Origin: CAWDPQ01 sp049642465
GTDB taxonomy: Bacteria; Acidobacteriota; Vicinamibacteria; Vicinamibacterales; 2-12-FULL-66-21
Assembly (NCBI GenBank): GCA_049642465.1
Contig: JBAROV010000079.1
Span: forward strand, 1-9,163
Length of the DNA: 9,163 nt
Reading direction: 5' to 3'
The translations under genes were made by a program, and so were the position numbers. This document shows positions 1 through 7,059 of the stretch, one piece after another (position 1 is the stretch's first letter; the number at the start of each line of letters is the position of its first letter). A model generated the notes under the pieces. That model was given only the letters and a program-made list of their open reading frames with translations, did not search any database and was not told where the DNA came from.

Positions 1-1629
1 GAATGGTATCGCGGCATTCCCATCCCTCAGGGCGCACAGAACAACTGGTCACGCCGGAACAACACGAATTACATGCAAACGGGGGTGCTGTCAGCGCTGC
101 AACTCACCGCCTCGTTTCCGAATCTCGTGGTGGACAACTTCTATCGGAAGACGCTGAACTCGATTGAATCGGGCAAATCCGAGGCGCCGTACGGGTTTGT
201 CATCCCGGTCCAGCGCGAGATGACGCGCGTCGCTGAACTCGTCAACATCCTGCGCATTCAGCGGATTGAGGTCGGCCAGGCCACAAGCGAGATCAAAATT
301 TCGGATGGCACTTTTCCTGCCGGCTCGTACCTGATCAAGCGCGATCAACCGTACGGCCGGCTCGCGAAAAACCTGCTGGAAAAACAAAGTTATCCGGATC
401 CCAACCTCCGCACCTATGACGACAGCGGCTGGACGATGGGACTGGCGATGCTGGTTGATGTCAAGGAGATCAAGGACAAGGCCATCCTGGACGTGCGAAC
501 GACGCCAGTGAAGTCGGTCGTGTTGCAGGGAACGATCGCCGGGCATGGCAGCGCCGCTCTCGCGATCGCCCATTTCGGCTCGAACAACATGATTGCCTTG
601 CGCTATCGGTTTCCAAAGGTGTCGATGAAGATCGCGGAGAAGAGCTTCACGGCAAGCGGACTGGAGTTCCCGGCCGGCTCGTTCATCGTCACGTCCGGAA
701 GCTACGCGGCCCTCCGCGAGGCGGTTCAGGAACTCGGGCTGACCGCGGCGGCGCTCGAATCGGTCCCGAGCGTCCCCACCCACGACGCGGACATCCCCCG
801 CATTGCCATGTTCTCGTCGTGGAACGGGACGCAGGAAACTGGGTGGGTTCGGTTCACGTTCGACAAGTTCGGCGTCCCGTATGAACTCATTTACAAGGAG
901 CGTGTCCGCAAAGGGAATCTTCGCAACGATTTCGACGTGATCGTGCTCCCCACGCAGAATCTCGGGCGTCAGGCGGTTTATCAATCGCCGGCGGCCAAGC
1001 CGGTGCCTTATATGAAAGACGCGAAGTACAAATTCCTCGGCATGTACGGGGAGTCGCCGGACATAACCGGTGGAATGGGCGGCGAAGGCGTCGAGGCGTT
1101 TGCGCGCTTTCTGGATGCAGGCGGGACGCTTATCGCGATGGGGAACGCCGTCCGCTTCCCCACCGATCTTGGATTGGCACGAACCGTCGACGCCTCGGCG
1201 TCCTCGTCTGCCCAGTTCTACGCGCCGCGGCCGCTCGTCCAGGCTGAGATCCTTCGCCTCGATCATCCGGTCTTCTATGGTTACCCGGACAAGCTCATCC
1301 CCATCAAGTTCATTCAGGGGCAGCCGTTGATGAGCGTGCCGGATGCAGACCGGACAAGTGTGCTCGGGCGCTATGTCGGCGGGGACGCGGCGGTACTCAG
1401 CGGGCTGATGAAGGGGGCCGACGAGATTCGCGGCCGACCCTTTGCGATCGACATCCCTGGCGGATTCACGGGAAAAGGGCGTGTCGTGCTCTTCTCGAAC
1501 AATCCCGTCTATCGATGGCAGAACCACGGCGAGTTCAACATGGTCTTCAACGCCATGCTGAACTGGAACGATCTGGCCGATTCGTCACGGTCGACTGCCG
1601 CAACGACCACCACCGCCACCGTGAAGTAA
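1..1629 (+). CDS. M14-type metallopeptidase family protein, C-terminal part (5' truncated)
   Basis: The frame is open from the first base (EWYRGIPIPQG...) and ends at TAA 1627-1629, so 542 codons are present and the true start lies upstream; the ATG at 73 is internal. The sequence resembles the C-terminal half of long (roughly 850-1000 aa) secreted M14 zinc-carboxypeptidase-like proteins common in Acidobacteriota. The zinc-binding catalytic part (HxxE type) would be upstream and is not seen, so activity cannot be judged. Counting from Met73, residues 76-106 and 192-222 each carry a FPAGS(Y/F) motif followed by a helical stretch, which looks like an internal duplication. From about residue 242 (base 796) the pattern IAMFSSW...DVIVLP...FLDAGGTLIAMG resembles a class I glutamine-amidotransferase-like Rossmann domain, as is often found at the end of this family. 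The tail is Ser/Thr/Ala-rich. The gene converges on the CotH gene with one base between the stops. The family call rests on recognition of the C-terminal region only. Confidence 0.75.
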   Translation, partial: EWYRGIPIPQGAQNNWSRRNNTNYMQTGVLSALQLTASFPNLVVDNFYRKTLNSIESGKSEAPYGFVIPVQREMTRVAELVNILRIQRIEVGQATSEIKISDGTFPAGSYLIKRDQPYGRLAKNLLEKQSYPDPNLRTYDDSGWTMGLAMLVDVKEIKDKAILDVRTTPVKSVVLQGTIAGHGSAALAIAHFGSNNMIALRYRFPKVSMKIAEKSFTASGLEFPAGSFIVTSGSYAALREAVQELGLTAAALESVPSVPTHDADIPRIAMFSSWNGTQETGWVRFTFDKFGVPYELIYKERVRKGNLRNDFDVIVLPTQNLGRQAVYQSPAAKPVPYMKDAKYKFLGMYGESPDITGGMGGEGVEAFARFLDAGGTLIAMGNAVRFPTDLGLARTVDASASSSAQFYAPRPLVQAEILRLDHPVFYGYPDKLIPIKFIQGQPLMSVPDADRTSVLGRYVGGDAAVLSGLMKGADEIRGRPFAIDIPGGFTGKGRVVLFSNNPVYRWQNHGEFNMVFNAMLNWNDLADSSRSTAATTTTATVK

Positions 1630-1641
1630 CTTAGCGGCGGT
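1612..1641. terminator. Possible bidirectional hairpin across two convergent stops
   Basis: ACCGCC (1612-1617) pairs with GGCGGT (1636-1641) around an 18-nt loop holding the stop codons of both convergent genes (TAA 1627-1629 and, on the minus strand, TAA 1633-1631). The stem is only 6 bp and has no T-tract on either side, so this is a weak candidate. No other terminator-like structure fits, because the two genes are one base apart. Confidence 0.2.
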
Positions 1642-2947
1642 TCCGAAGAGCAGCGACTTCGTCGCGAACGAACGACGAACGGTTTCGCGCGAATTCGAGC
1701 AGTAGTTGGTATGCGTCCTCGAACTCGTCGTTCGAGTGGGGCTTGAAGGTGTCGGCGCGCGCAAACGTGCGAATCTGCTCATACTGTCGCGTGATTTCCC
1801 GTTCGAGCCATCCCGGTCCTGAGTTCTCACCGTCCTTGTTCTTGGGCTTCTCGTTGCCGTCCTCGTCCACCTCGGTCTCCGGTTCGTCAGCGGACTCGGC
1901 AGCGTTCAACAGCGTTTCGAGGTACCTGTCGCGATAGTCGCGCTCGTTCAACGTACGCCGCGCGAGCACGTTCTCGTTCACACCCTTCATGATGGGAAAG
2001 TCGATGGAGTGGAACGTGTTGTCTTTATCCCACGGCAGGAACTGGGATCGGTTGCCGTGCTCGAACCGGTAGAAATAGAAGTTGTTCAGCCCCGCGTAGC
2101 CCAGAATGCCATCGTCTTCGGCGAGAAACGCCTCGGTCGCGATGTGCTTGGCGAAGAGCCCCAAGTCCAGATACTCGCTCATGTCACGAACGAAGGTGCC
2201 ATCAGGCGACTGGTTCATCGCCTGGATCATGTCTTCGATCGGTCCCCAGATCTGCGCGGCGGCTTTGTTCTCGTTGGTTTTCGGCTCGAAGAACTTGTAT
2301 TCCTCGAGATCCGATCCGCGGTACTCGAATCGATAGTCGTCGGTGTACTTGTATTCGAACAGATAGCCGTCGTTCTCGACTTTCCCCTCGCTGTCCTGGC
2401 CGAGATTCCTCGCCAGGAATCCCTTGTCGATCGTTTCGACGACTGCGTACATCCCGACGAACTGATTGTTGATAAAGAGCCGCGCGTGGGTTTCTCGCGG
2501 CGCGGGAAACCCCATCCGCCTGAAAAACGCCATCGCCACGCGCTCACGCAGCATCGATGGATCCTGCACCAGGTTGTCGAGCACGAAAGACTTGAGACCG
2601 ACAAACGTCTGATCCGCCGCGTATCGATCGATATCCACGCGAAGGCCGGGTTTCGTGCCGCTGCGGCTGCCCAGACCACGGGAACGAATGCCGACGTTGC
2701 GAACCGTCAAGCCGCGCCACTGGAGCGAACAGGGATAGTAAATGTTCTCCTTGAAGTTGGTCTTGAGCGCACTCCAGTCCTTGGAGTTGATCGTCAGCCG
2801 GATCTCGTGGACGACTCCATCGTCGAAAAACTCGTCCATCTCCTGTGCTGCAACCGCTGTGGGAAGCCACAGGAGCACCGCCAGGACTCCTGACGCGAGC
2901 GACAACGATCGGAACCAACGTTGATGATCCATTGCGCGCCGACGCAT
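1631..2947 (-). CDS. Secreted CotH-family (protein-kinase-like fold) protein
   Basis: This 438-aa protein shows the CotH pattern in order: VGIRSRG near 85-91; a GLKSFVLDN...DPSMLRERVA segment at 117-138; YAVVETIDKGFLARN at 167-181; and NNFYFYR followed by LPWDKDNTF at 288-312. The PWDxDN motif corresponds to the metal-binding Asp motif of CotH kinases. Bacillus CotH phosphorylates coat proteins using ATP; the substrate here is unknown. Residues 11-34 form a signal peptide (hydrophobic core, then AVAAQ), so the protein is probably exported. A very acidic low-complexity insert spans about 352-378, before the C-terminal helices. The start at 2947 is supported by GGGGAGG (2958-2952) four bases upstream; an in-frame Met6 is the alternative. 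It is the last gene of the operon, 12 bp after the porin stop. Its sporulation-derived family name should not be taken as function in this diderm. Confidence 0.88.
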   Translation of the reverse strand: MRRRAMDHQRWFRSLSLASGVLAVLLWLPTAVAAQEMDEFFDDGVVHEIRLTINSKDWSALKTNFKENIYYPCSLQWRGLTVRNVGIRSRGLGSRSGTKPGLRVDIDRYAADQTFVGLKSFVLDNLVQDPSMLRERVAMAFFRRMGFPAPRETHARLFINNQFVGMYAVVETIDKGFLARNLGQDSEGKVENDGYLFEYKYTDDYRFEYRGSDLEEYKFFEPKTNENKAAAQIWGPIEDMIQAMNQSPDGTFVRDMSEYLDLGLFAKHIATEAFLAEDDGILGYAGLNNFYFYRFEHGNRSQFLPWDKDNTFHSIDFPIMKGVNENVLARRTLNERDYRDRYLETLLNAAESADEPETEVDEDGNEKPKNKDGENSGPGWLEREITRQYEQIRTFARADTFKPHSNDEFEDAYQLLLEFARNRSSFVRDEVAALRNRR

Positions 2948-2951
2948 AACG

Positions 2952-2958
2952 CCTCCCC
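2952..2958 (-). promoter_or_regulatory. Strong Shine-Dalgarno of the CotH gene
   Basis: On the minus strand GGGGAGG lies four bases before ATG 2947-2945, in the 12-bp gap after the porin stop. It fixes the start and suggests independent, efficient initiation within the operon. Confidence 0.7.
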
Positions 2959-2959
2959 G

Positions 2960-4210
2960 CTACATTACAAACTGCAGGCGCAAGACTGCGCCCCAAAATC
3001 GCGTGCGCCCCGGTATCGGTGTTCGGACCGGGTCGAGCAAATCCTCTCGCGTGCCGTTTGCCGTGACCCTGGCAAACCGGTTCAGATACCAATTCACGCC
3101 CAGGGTGAGGATCCGATCACGGTTCGGCAAAATGTTCGCGGCGCGGGGATTGGCAAACGGCGGCTCGTCGGCCGTCCCCTTGCTGCTAAATTTCAGTTCC
3201 TCGATTCGCGCGGCCAGTTCGAGCGCACCCATCCCCTCTGTTGGAAACGAACGGGAGGGGTTCACCGAACCGCCGCTTTTGTTCTCCCCCGTGACGACCC
3301 AGGCGCCCGCCAGGTACCAGCCCTCGGAAATAGCGTCAGGGAGATCGACGTCTCCGAGACCCTGGCCGTTCCGTTCGTCGGTAACGCGAATGTATTCCGC
3401 CTGTACCAAAACAGGACCCGGCGTCCAGCGGCCATCGATGCCCAGGCGCGTCCGCTGTCCCTTTACGTAGACAGGTTCGAAAAACACTGACCCGGACAGC
3501 GTACGCCCACGCATCCCGTAAAGTCCTTCAAACAAGGACCCCGAAGTCGCATTAAGGCCTATTTGAGCGCTGTGAAGGACGCCCGAGTCGTTTTCCCAGG
3601 GCGTGAGGACCACCCGGCCTGCCCAGGTTCTGTCCACCGAGGGCCCTGCAAAGCGCGTGCTATCGCCATCGCGACGGAAAACACCCGTTTCATACGCGAT
3701 GACGTCTTTGGCCAGCCGGCCGTGCACCATGACGCCACGGTCGCGAGCCGGAGACAAATCACTGCCAATCAGCGAACGTTCGACAAAATTCAAATTGAAG
3801 ACACCCGTCAACTGGTCCAGACCGAATGGCATCTTGAACCGGCCCACCTGGATCTCCGCGGCCCGAAAACGCCGGTAATTGACGAACACGTCTCGCCAGG
3901 GCCGTTCCTTGTCCCGCAGGTCGGCGTCCACCTCGTACTCGAGGTCGTCGAAGAAACGTCCTTGCAACGCGACGCGCGCGCGCCGGAACACGAACTCGTC
4001 CTCGCCCAACTCCGGATCGAAATCCCGGGTGTCGAAATGCAGCCGCACTCGGAGGTCAGCACGGAACTGCCCGATGCGAAGTGACGGCGGAGGGAACTCC
4101 ACGCGCACGTTCGAACGTGGCGGGTTCCCCTGGCCGGCAGAAGAGATCGTCTGCGCAGCGGCAAGCGACGGAAACACCATGAGCAGAGCGATGACGACGA
4201 GACGACGCAT
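2960..4210 (-). CDS. Phosphate-selective porin O/P family outer-membrane protein
   Basis: The predicted product is 416 aa from the ATG at 4210. It begins with a signal peptide (MRRLVVIALL, hydrophobic to about residue 18, cleavage near AAAQ). The mature part carries the OprP/OprO-type pattern: LRVRLHFDTRDF, DEFVFRRARVALQGRFFDDLEYEVDADL, then FVNYRRF...IQVGRFKMPFGLDQL. This is followed by alternating aromatic/polar beta strands to a terminal AVLRLQFVM. Family members form 16-stranded barrels taking up phosphate or polyphosphate; selectivity here is inferred. The end is slightly unusual, with Phe third from the end rather than last. A longer start at 4237 would overlap the upstream gene by 28 bp, but ATG 4210 has AAAGGA five bases upstream and overlaps the preceding TGA as TGATG, so I prefer it. 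This implies translational coupling to the STAS-DUF4956 gene. Confidence 0.85.
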   Translation of the reverse strand: MRRLVVIALLMVFPSLAAAQTISSAGQGNPPRSNVRVEFPPPSLRIGQFRADLRVRLHFDTRDFDPELGEDEFVFRRARVALQGRFFDDLEYEVDADLRDKERPWRDVFVNYRRFRAAEIQVGRFKMPFGLDQLTGVFNLNFVERSLIGSDLSPARDRGVMVHGRLAKDVIAYETGVFRRDGDSTRFAGPSVDRTWAGRVVLTPWENDSGVLHSAQIGLNATSGSLFEGLYGMRGRTLSGSVFFEPVYVKGQRTRLGIDGRWTPGPVLVQAEYIRVTDERNGQGLGDVDLPDAISEGWYLAGAWVVTGENKSGGSVNPSRSFPTEGMGALELAARIEELKFSSKGTADEPPFANPRAANILPNRDRILTLGVNWYLNRFARVTANGTREDLLDPVRTPIPGRTRFWGAVLRLQFVM

Positions 4211-5319
4211 CAGAGTCCTTTCTTCGGCGTTTCCCACGACACGGACTTCACGCCAGCGGTTCCACCCGACATGAGCTGTGCGCTGAGGTCTTCGAGGGAC
4301 AGATTCGGATCGACGGCAGCGTGGTAGGTCACGGATGTTTCTTTCCCTTGCGACACTTCGCGCGGCTCGAACACCACGCGGTTCCGTGCGAACACGCGCT
4401 GCACGTGGTCGCTTGGAAAATCACGCCCTTCCGCCTCGATTTCAATCATGAGCGAGCGAACGCGATGCTCGGAGCGGCGGTCGAGAAACACGAGAAATAT
4501 CGCCAGAAATGCCGTGGAAAGGCCAGCCACGGCAAACGCCCCCAGGCCGCATGCCATTCCCAGCGCCATCAGGAGAAACAGGATCGTGACGTCTTTGGGA
4601 TCCTCGACGGGCGTCCGAAACCTGATGATGCTCGCGGCGCCGGCAATCCCGAACGCCCGCGCCAGGTTGTTGCCGATGATGATCATCATCATGGCGCCGG
4701 AAACGCAGAGCAAGATTTGCGCGTGCCGCATCGAACGTCCGAGAGGGCGATCGGGTGCCGATGGTGCGTGGATGGCCGTGATGAGAATCCCTATCGAGGC
4801 TGCGGCAACGAGTTTGAGCAGTTCGGCGAGCGGATGCACCGCAAGCGTGCCGCCAGCTGATACTCCGGTGTCCAGAGTCGCGCCAACGCCGGCAGTGACC
4901 GCCGGCCAACGGAAGCCGACCCAGACAAGTGCGGCGCACAACGCCGTGCCGGCCAGGGCGACCCAGGCACGGTCCCACCGGATGTTTCGTTTCCTGGCCT
5001 CCTCAAACGTGTCGTAAATGGTGAAGATGCTATCGAGACGCGAGAGCGCCAGCACCTCGCGAATGTGCGCGCTCGGGCAGGCGAGCCGGAAGCTTGCGTG
5101 CAGCCGCTGCGCGGTCGTGTGCCCGCGCACCAGCGCGCGTACACCACGGCTGTCTATGCGTGGAACGTTGCGCAGATCCACGAGCAGATCGTGGTGACCC
5201 TCCCGAAGGAGCGTCTGGATGCGCTGCTCGAATTCCTCGGCCGGTCCTCCGGCGACGAGCCCCTCCTGCGGCGACAGTACAACCCGGCGGCCAACCACCG
5301 AGTCCTGCGTAACCGTCAT
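4210..5319 (-). CDS. STAS domain - DUF4956 membrane protein fusion
   Basis: This 369-aa protein has two recognisable parts. Residues 1-108 look like a STAS (anti-sigma-factor-antagonist type) domain: alternating beta/alpha with DLLVDLRNVPRIDSRGVRALV at 44-64. Asp56-Ser57 occupy the position of the DS motif phosphorylated in SpoIIAA/RsbV. Hydrophobic segments at about 117-136, 160-182, 200-222 and 244-279 (probably two helices) then form the membrane part. The stretch AASIIRFRTPVEDPKD (228-243) plus a Gly/Ala-rich helix is the DUF4956 hallmark and resembles the MgtC-type membrane core. Residues 285-369 form a soluble alpha/beta tail, possibly ferredoxin-like. The role of DUF4956 is unknown to me; homologues often lie near CotH and VTC polyphosphate-polymerase genes, and CotH is two genes downstream here. 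It is the first gene of the minus-strand operon. No clear Shine-Dalgarno precedes ATG 5319, which fits a very short leader. Confidence 0.82.
   Translation of the reverse strand: MTVTQDSVVGRRVVLSPQEGLVAGGPAEEFEQRIQTLLREGHHDLLVDLRNVPRIDSRGVRALVRGHTTAQRLHASFRLACPSAHIREVLALSRLDSIFTIYDTFEEARKRNIRWDRAWVALAGTALCAALVWVGFRWPAVTAGVGATLDTGVSAGGTLAVHPLAELLKLVAAASIGILITAIHAPSAPDRPLGRSMRHAQILLCVSGAMMMIIIGNNLARAFGIAGAASIIRFRTPVEDPKDVTILFLLMALGMACGLGAFAVAGLSTAFLAIFLVFLDRRSEHRVRSLMIEIEAEGRDFPSDHVQRVFARNRVVFEPREVSQGKETSVTYHAAVDPNLSLEDLSAQLMSGGTAGVKSVSWETPKKGL
4216..4221 (-). promoter_or_regulatory. Shine-Dalgarno for the porin inside the upstream gene
   Basis: AAAGGA on the minus strand, inside the 3' end of the STAS-DUF4956 gene and five bases before the ATG at 4210. 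Together with the TGATG overlap it decides the porin start and indicates coupled translation. Confidence 0.6.
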
Positions 5320-5335
5320 GTCGGTTGGATGCCGG

Positions 5336-5344
5336 ATTCTAGCA
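5336..5344 (-). promoter_or_regulatory. Extended -10 promoter candidate for the STAS-DUF4956/porin/CotH operon
   Basis: The minus strand reads TGCTAGAAT here: a TGn extension plus a hexamer with one mismatch to TATAAT. No good -35 box is seen at 15-18 bp, which an extended -10 can tolerate. A start about 7 bases downstream would leave a leader of only about 10 nt before ATG 5319, consistent with the absence of a Shine-Dalgarno. Confidence 0.35.
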
Positions 5345-5365
5345 CGTAGCGGGTGGACCGAACCT

Positions 5366-5374
5366 TGCTATCAT
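5366..5374 (+). promoter_or_regulatory. Extended -10 promoter candidate for the phosphatase gene
   Basis: The + strand reads TGCTATCAT: a TGn extension plus a hexamer one mismatch from TATAAT, arranged as the mirror image of the minus-strand motif 22-30 bp away. The predicted start near 5381 leaves about 7 nt before ATG 5388, where no Shine-Dalgarno is visible. The -35 position is poor. Confidence 0.35.
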
Positions 5375-5387
5375 CTCCGGCAATCCC

Positions 5388-6269
5388 ATGACCCTCAGAC
5401 GAGTGGTACTGGCCCTCGTTGCGGCCCTCGCGTACGCGTGTGGCGGCAACGGCGTCACTGGACCACCGCCGCCACCACCGCCGCGCGGTCCGCACGTGCT
5501 CGTCGGCGCGGGGGATATTGCTCTCTGTGGGTCCCAAGGCACCGAACAGACGGCCGCCATGCTCGATCGAATCGACGGCACTGTCTTCACCGCGGGGGAT
5601 AACGCATACTTTCAAGGGACGGCTGCCGAATTCCGCAACTGTTATGACCCCTCGTGGGGCCGCCACAAGGCTCGGACGCGACCCGCTCCCGGGAATCACG
5701 ACTATGAATCGCCGGGGGCGGCTCCCTATTTCACGTATTTCGGTCCGAATGCCGGCCCATCGGGTTTGGGCTACTACAGCTTCGAGGCCGGGCCGTGGCA
5801 CGTCGTCTCGATGAACAGCAACGTGCCCGCAGGACCGGGATCGGCGCAGTACGACTGGTTGAACGAAGACCTCAGCCAGCGCAATGCCCGCTGTGTCGCC
5901 GTGATTTGGCATCACCCGTTGTTTTCGTCAGGGACGACGAGCGGTGCCTCGTCGATGATGAGGGACGCGTGGCGCCTGCTGCAGCAGTACGGCGCCGAGT
6001 TGGTGGTCTCCGGCCACGAGCACGTCTACGAGCGATTCTCGCCGATGGACTCAGGCGGGCGTGTCGCGGCAGATGGCATGCGCCAGTTCGTCGTGGGAAC
6101 GGGGGGAGCGCCGCTGTACACGTTCATTGGACCGCCGGCGGCCGGCAGTGAAGTGCGGATCTCCACGTGGGGCTTACTGAAGCTGACGCTGAACACCGAT
6201 AATTACGCGTGGGAATTCCTCGCGGTCGGCGGTGGCGTGCGCGATTCCGGTAACGCACCGTGCAGATAG
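5388..6269 (+). CDS. Lipoprotein purple-acid-phosphatase-like metallophosphoesterase
   Basis: This 293-aa protein has all five metal-binding blocks of the purple acid phosphatase type calcineurin-like fold: AGDIA (Asp43), GDNAY (Asp71, Tyr74; the GDxxY signature with the iron-binding Tyr), GNHDY (Asn103, His104), VIWHH (His175) and GHEHVYER (His210, His212). It is therefore predicted to hydrolyse phosphomonoesters or diesters with a dinuclear metal centre. The N-terminus is a short hydrophobic signal ending LAYAC, with Cys18 as a probable lipidation site (Ala rather than Leu at -3). A linker with seven prolines (26-32) follows, so the enzyme is probably membrane-anchored outside the cytoplasm. 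It is divergent, across 68 bp, from the porin operon, which suggests shared control. No Shine-Dalgarno is seen before ATG 5388. The gene is followed after 13 bp by a small helical protein. The exact substrate is unknown. Confidence 0.9.
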   Translation: MTLRRVVLALVAALAYACGGNGVTGPPPPPPPRGPHVLVGAGDIALCGSQGTEQTAAMLDRIDGTVFTAGDNAYFQGTAAEFRNCYDPSWGRHKARTRPAPGNHDYESPGAAPYFTYFGPNAGPSGLGYYSFEAGPWHVVSMNSNVPAGPGSAQYDWLNEDLSQRNARCVAVIWHHPLFSSGTTSGASSMMRDAWRLLQQYGAELVVSGHEHVYERFSPMDSGGRVAADGMRQFVVGTGGAPLYTFIGPPAAGSEVRISTWGLLKLTLNTDNYAWEFLAVGGGVRDSGNAPCR

Positions 6270-6282
6270 AAGGTTCAGCATT

Positions 6283-6585
6283 ATGAGTGACCGACCACGC
6301 AGCAGTCTGGAAATCGTCATGGAACGCCTGCGCAAGAAAGACGCCGACGCGGGTGTAGAAGAAACCGCCTTGACCGACGAGCAGCGCGCCGAAATTACCG
6401 AAGCCCGCAGCATCCATGAAGCAAAAGTGGCGGAGCGCCGCATCATGCATCAGTCCGCCACCTTGACGGTGTTCGATCCGGCAGAACGCGAGCAGCTCGA
6501 CGAACTCTTTCGGCGAGATCTCGAACGGCTCGAGGCGGATCGAGATGCGCGGATCCGGCGCATTCGCGCCGGAGGCCGGGCGTGA
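6283..6585 (+). CDS. Hypothetical 100-aa charged helical protein
   Basis: I do not recognise a named family. The product is about 100 aa, rich in Glu, Arg, Asp and Ala, with no signal peptide or membrane segment. It is predicted to be almost entirely helical, with possible coiled-coil stretches near 32-56 and 66-95 separated by a short hydrophobic segment (SATLTVF, 58-64). The start is chosen at ATG 6283 (MSDRPRSS), with AGAAGG nine bases upstream. An in-frame ATG at 6232 would overlap the phosphatase gene by 38 bp and has no advantage. It sits 13 bp after the phosphatase stop and 3 bp before the next gene, so it is probably cotranscribed. A cytoplasmic adaptor or scaffolding role is possible but unsupported. 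Confidence 0.7.
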   Translation: MSDRPRSSLEIVMERLRKKDADAGVEETALTDEQRAEITEARSIHEAKVAERRIMHQSATLTVFDPAEREQLDELFRRDLERLEADRDARIRRIRAGGRA

Positions 6586-6588
6586 TGT

Positions 6589-7008
6589 ATGCTCCCTGAC
6601 GCCATGGGCACAGTGGTTTCTTTTCCTCGAGTACCCGGACTCCCTGAGAAGCGTCAGGGAACGGACCGCCGCAGCCGGCCCCGCGGCGGACGACGCGCCG
6701 GTGACAAGGCCGGGTTCGCTCCTCTCGTGCTCCTCGTGGACGAGGACGCGGAGAAGAGTGCACGCTGCGAAGCGATCCTCGCGAAGTTGCGATTTGCCGT
6801 CGCGCCCGCGCATACGGTGGACGAAGCGATTCGCGTCATGGAAGCGCTGCGGCCCAACCTGGTTGTCGCCCGTGTCCAGGATGAGCCGAGATTGAAGAAA
6901 GCCACGCCTTCCGGCGTGCCACTGGTCACACTCACCGAGCAGCACAACGATATCGAGGAAATGATCCAGGAAATCCGTCGCGCGCTGCGCAACGCCCGAA
7001 GCCGGTAG
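6589..7008 (+). CDS. Degenerate receiver-domain (pseudo-response-regulator) protein
   Basis: The 139-aa product has a basic, disordered N-terminal segment (about 14-42, with RR and RGGRR motifs), then a CheY-like receiver fold: LVLLVDEDAEKSARC (47-60, Asp51 and Asp53 in the acidic pocket), helix, TVDEAIRVMEALRPNLVVARV (76-96), GVPLVTLTE (109-117) and a terminal helix. The position of the phosphoacceptor Asp after the third strand is Arg95 by alignment, and the conserved Lys before Pro is absent. Phosphorylation in the usual manner is therefore unlikely, and it may act as a constitutive or ligand-independent interaction module. The start at ATG 6589 lies 3 bp after the previous stop with GGAGG 13 bases upstream; ATG 6604 is an equally plausible start. 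No output domain is present. Confidence 0.7.
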   Translation: MLPDAMGTVVSFPRVPGLPEKRQGTDRRSRPRGGRRAGDKAGFAPLVLLVDEDAEKSARCEAILAKLRFAVAPAHTVDEAIRVMEALRPNLVVARVQDEPRLKKATPSGVPLVTLTEQHNDIEEMIQEIRRALRNARSR

Positions 7009-7016
7009 CTCCCCGG

Positions 7017-7031
7017 GCGGCGGTGAGCCGC
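7017..7031 (+). terminator. Weak hairpin between the receiver gene and the barrel gene
   Basis: GCGGC (7017-7021) and GCCGC (7027-7031) flank a GGTGA loop, followed by TTTC. It lies just after the stop at 7008 and before ATG 7060. The short stem and the near-absence of a T-tract make this a low-confidence terminator or attenuation site. It could mark a break in the + strand gene series. Confidence 0.25.
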
Positions 7032-7059
7032 TTTCGCACTCCTTCGCGCCTTTCAGGGT

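Noticed and set aside
91..1527. 478-codon open frame on the minus strand
   Set aside because: It lies antisense to the M14-type gene, is rich in Arg, His and Asp without any recognisable motif, and is explained by GC-biased codon use on the opposite strand.
2009..2893. 294-codon + strand open frame
   Set aside because: It is antisense to the CotH-family gene, whose motifs, signal peptide and Shine-Dalgarno are clear; the + frame translation shows no domain.
5316..5915. 199-codon minus-strand open frame beneath the phosphatase
   Set aside because: It overlaps the phosphatase, whose five metal-binding motifs are intact, and would also cover the divergent promoter region.
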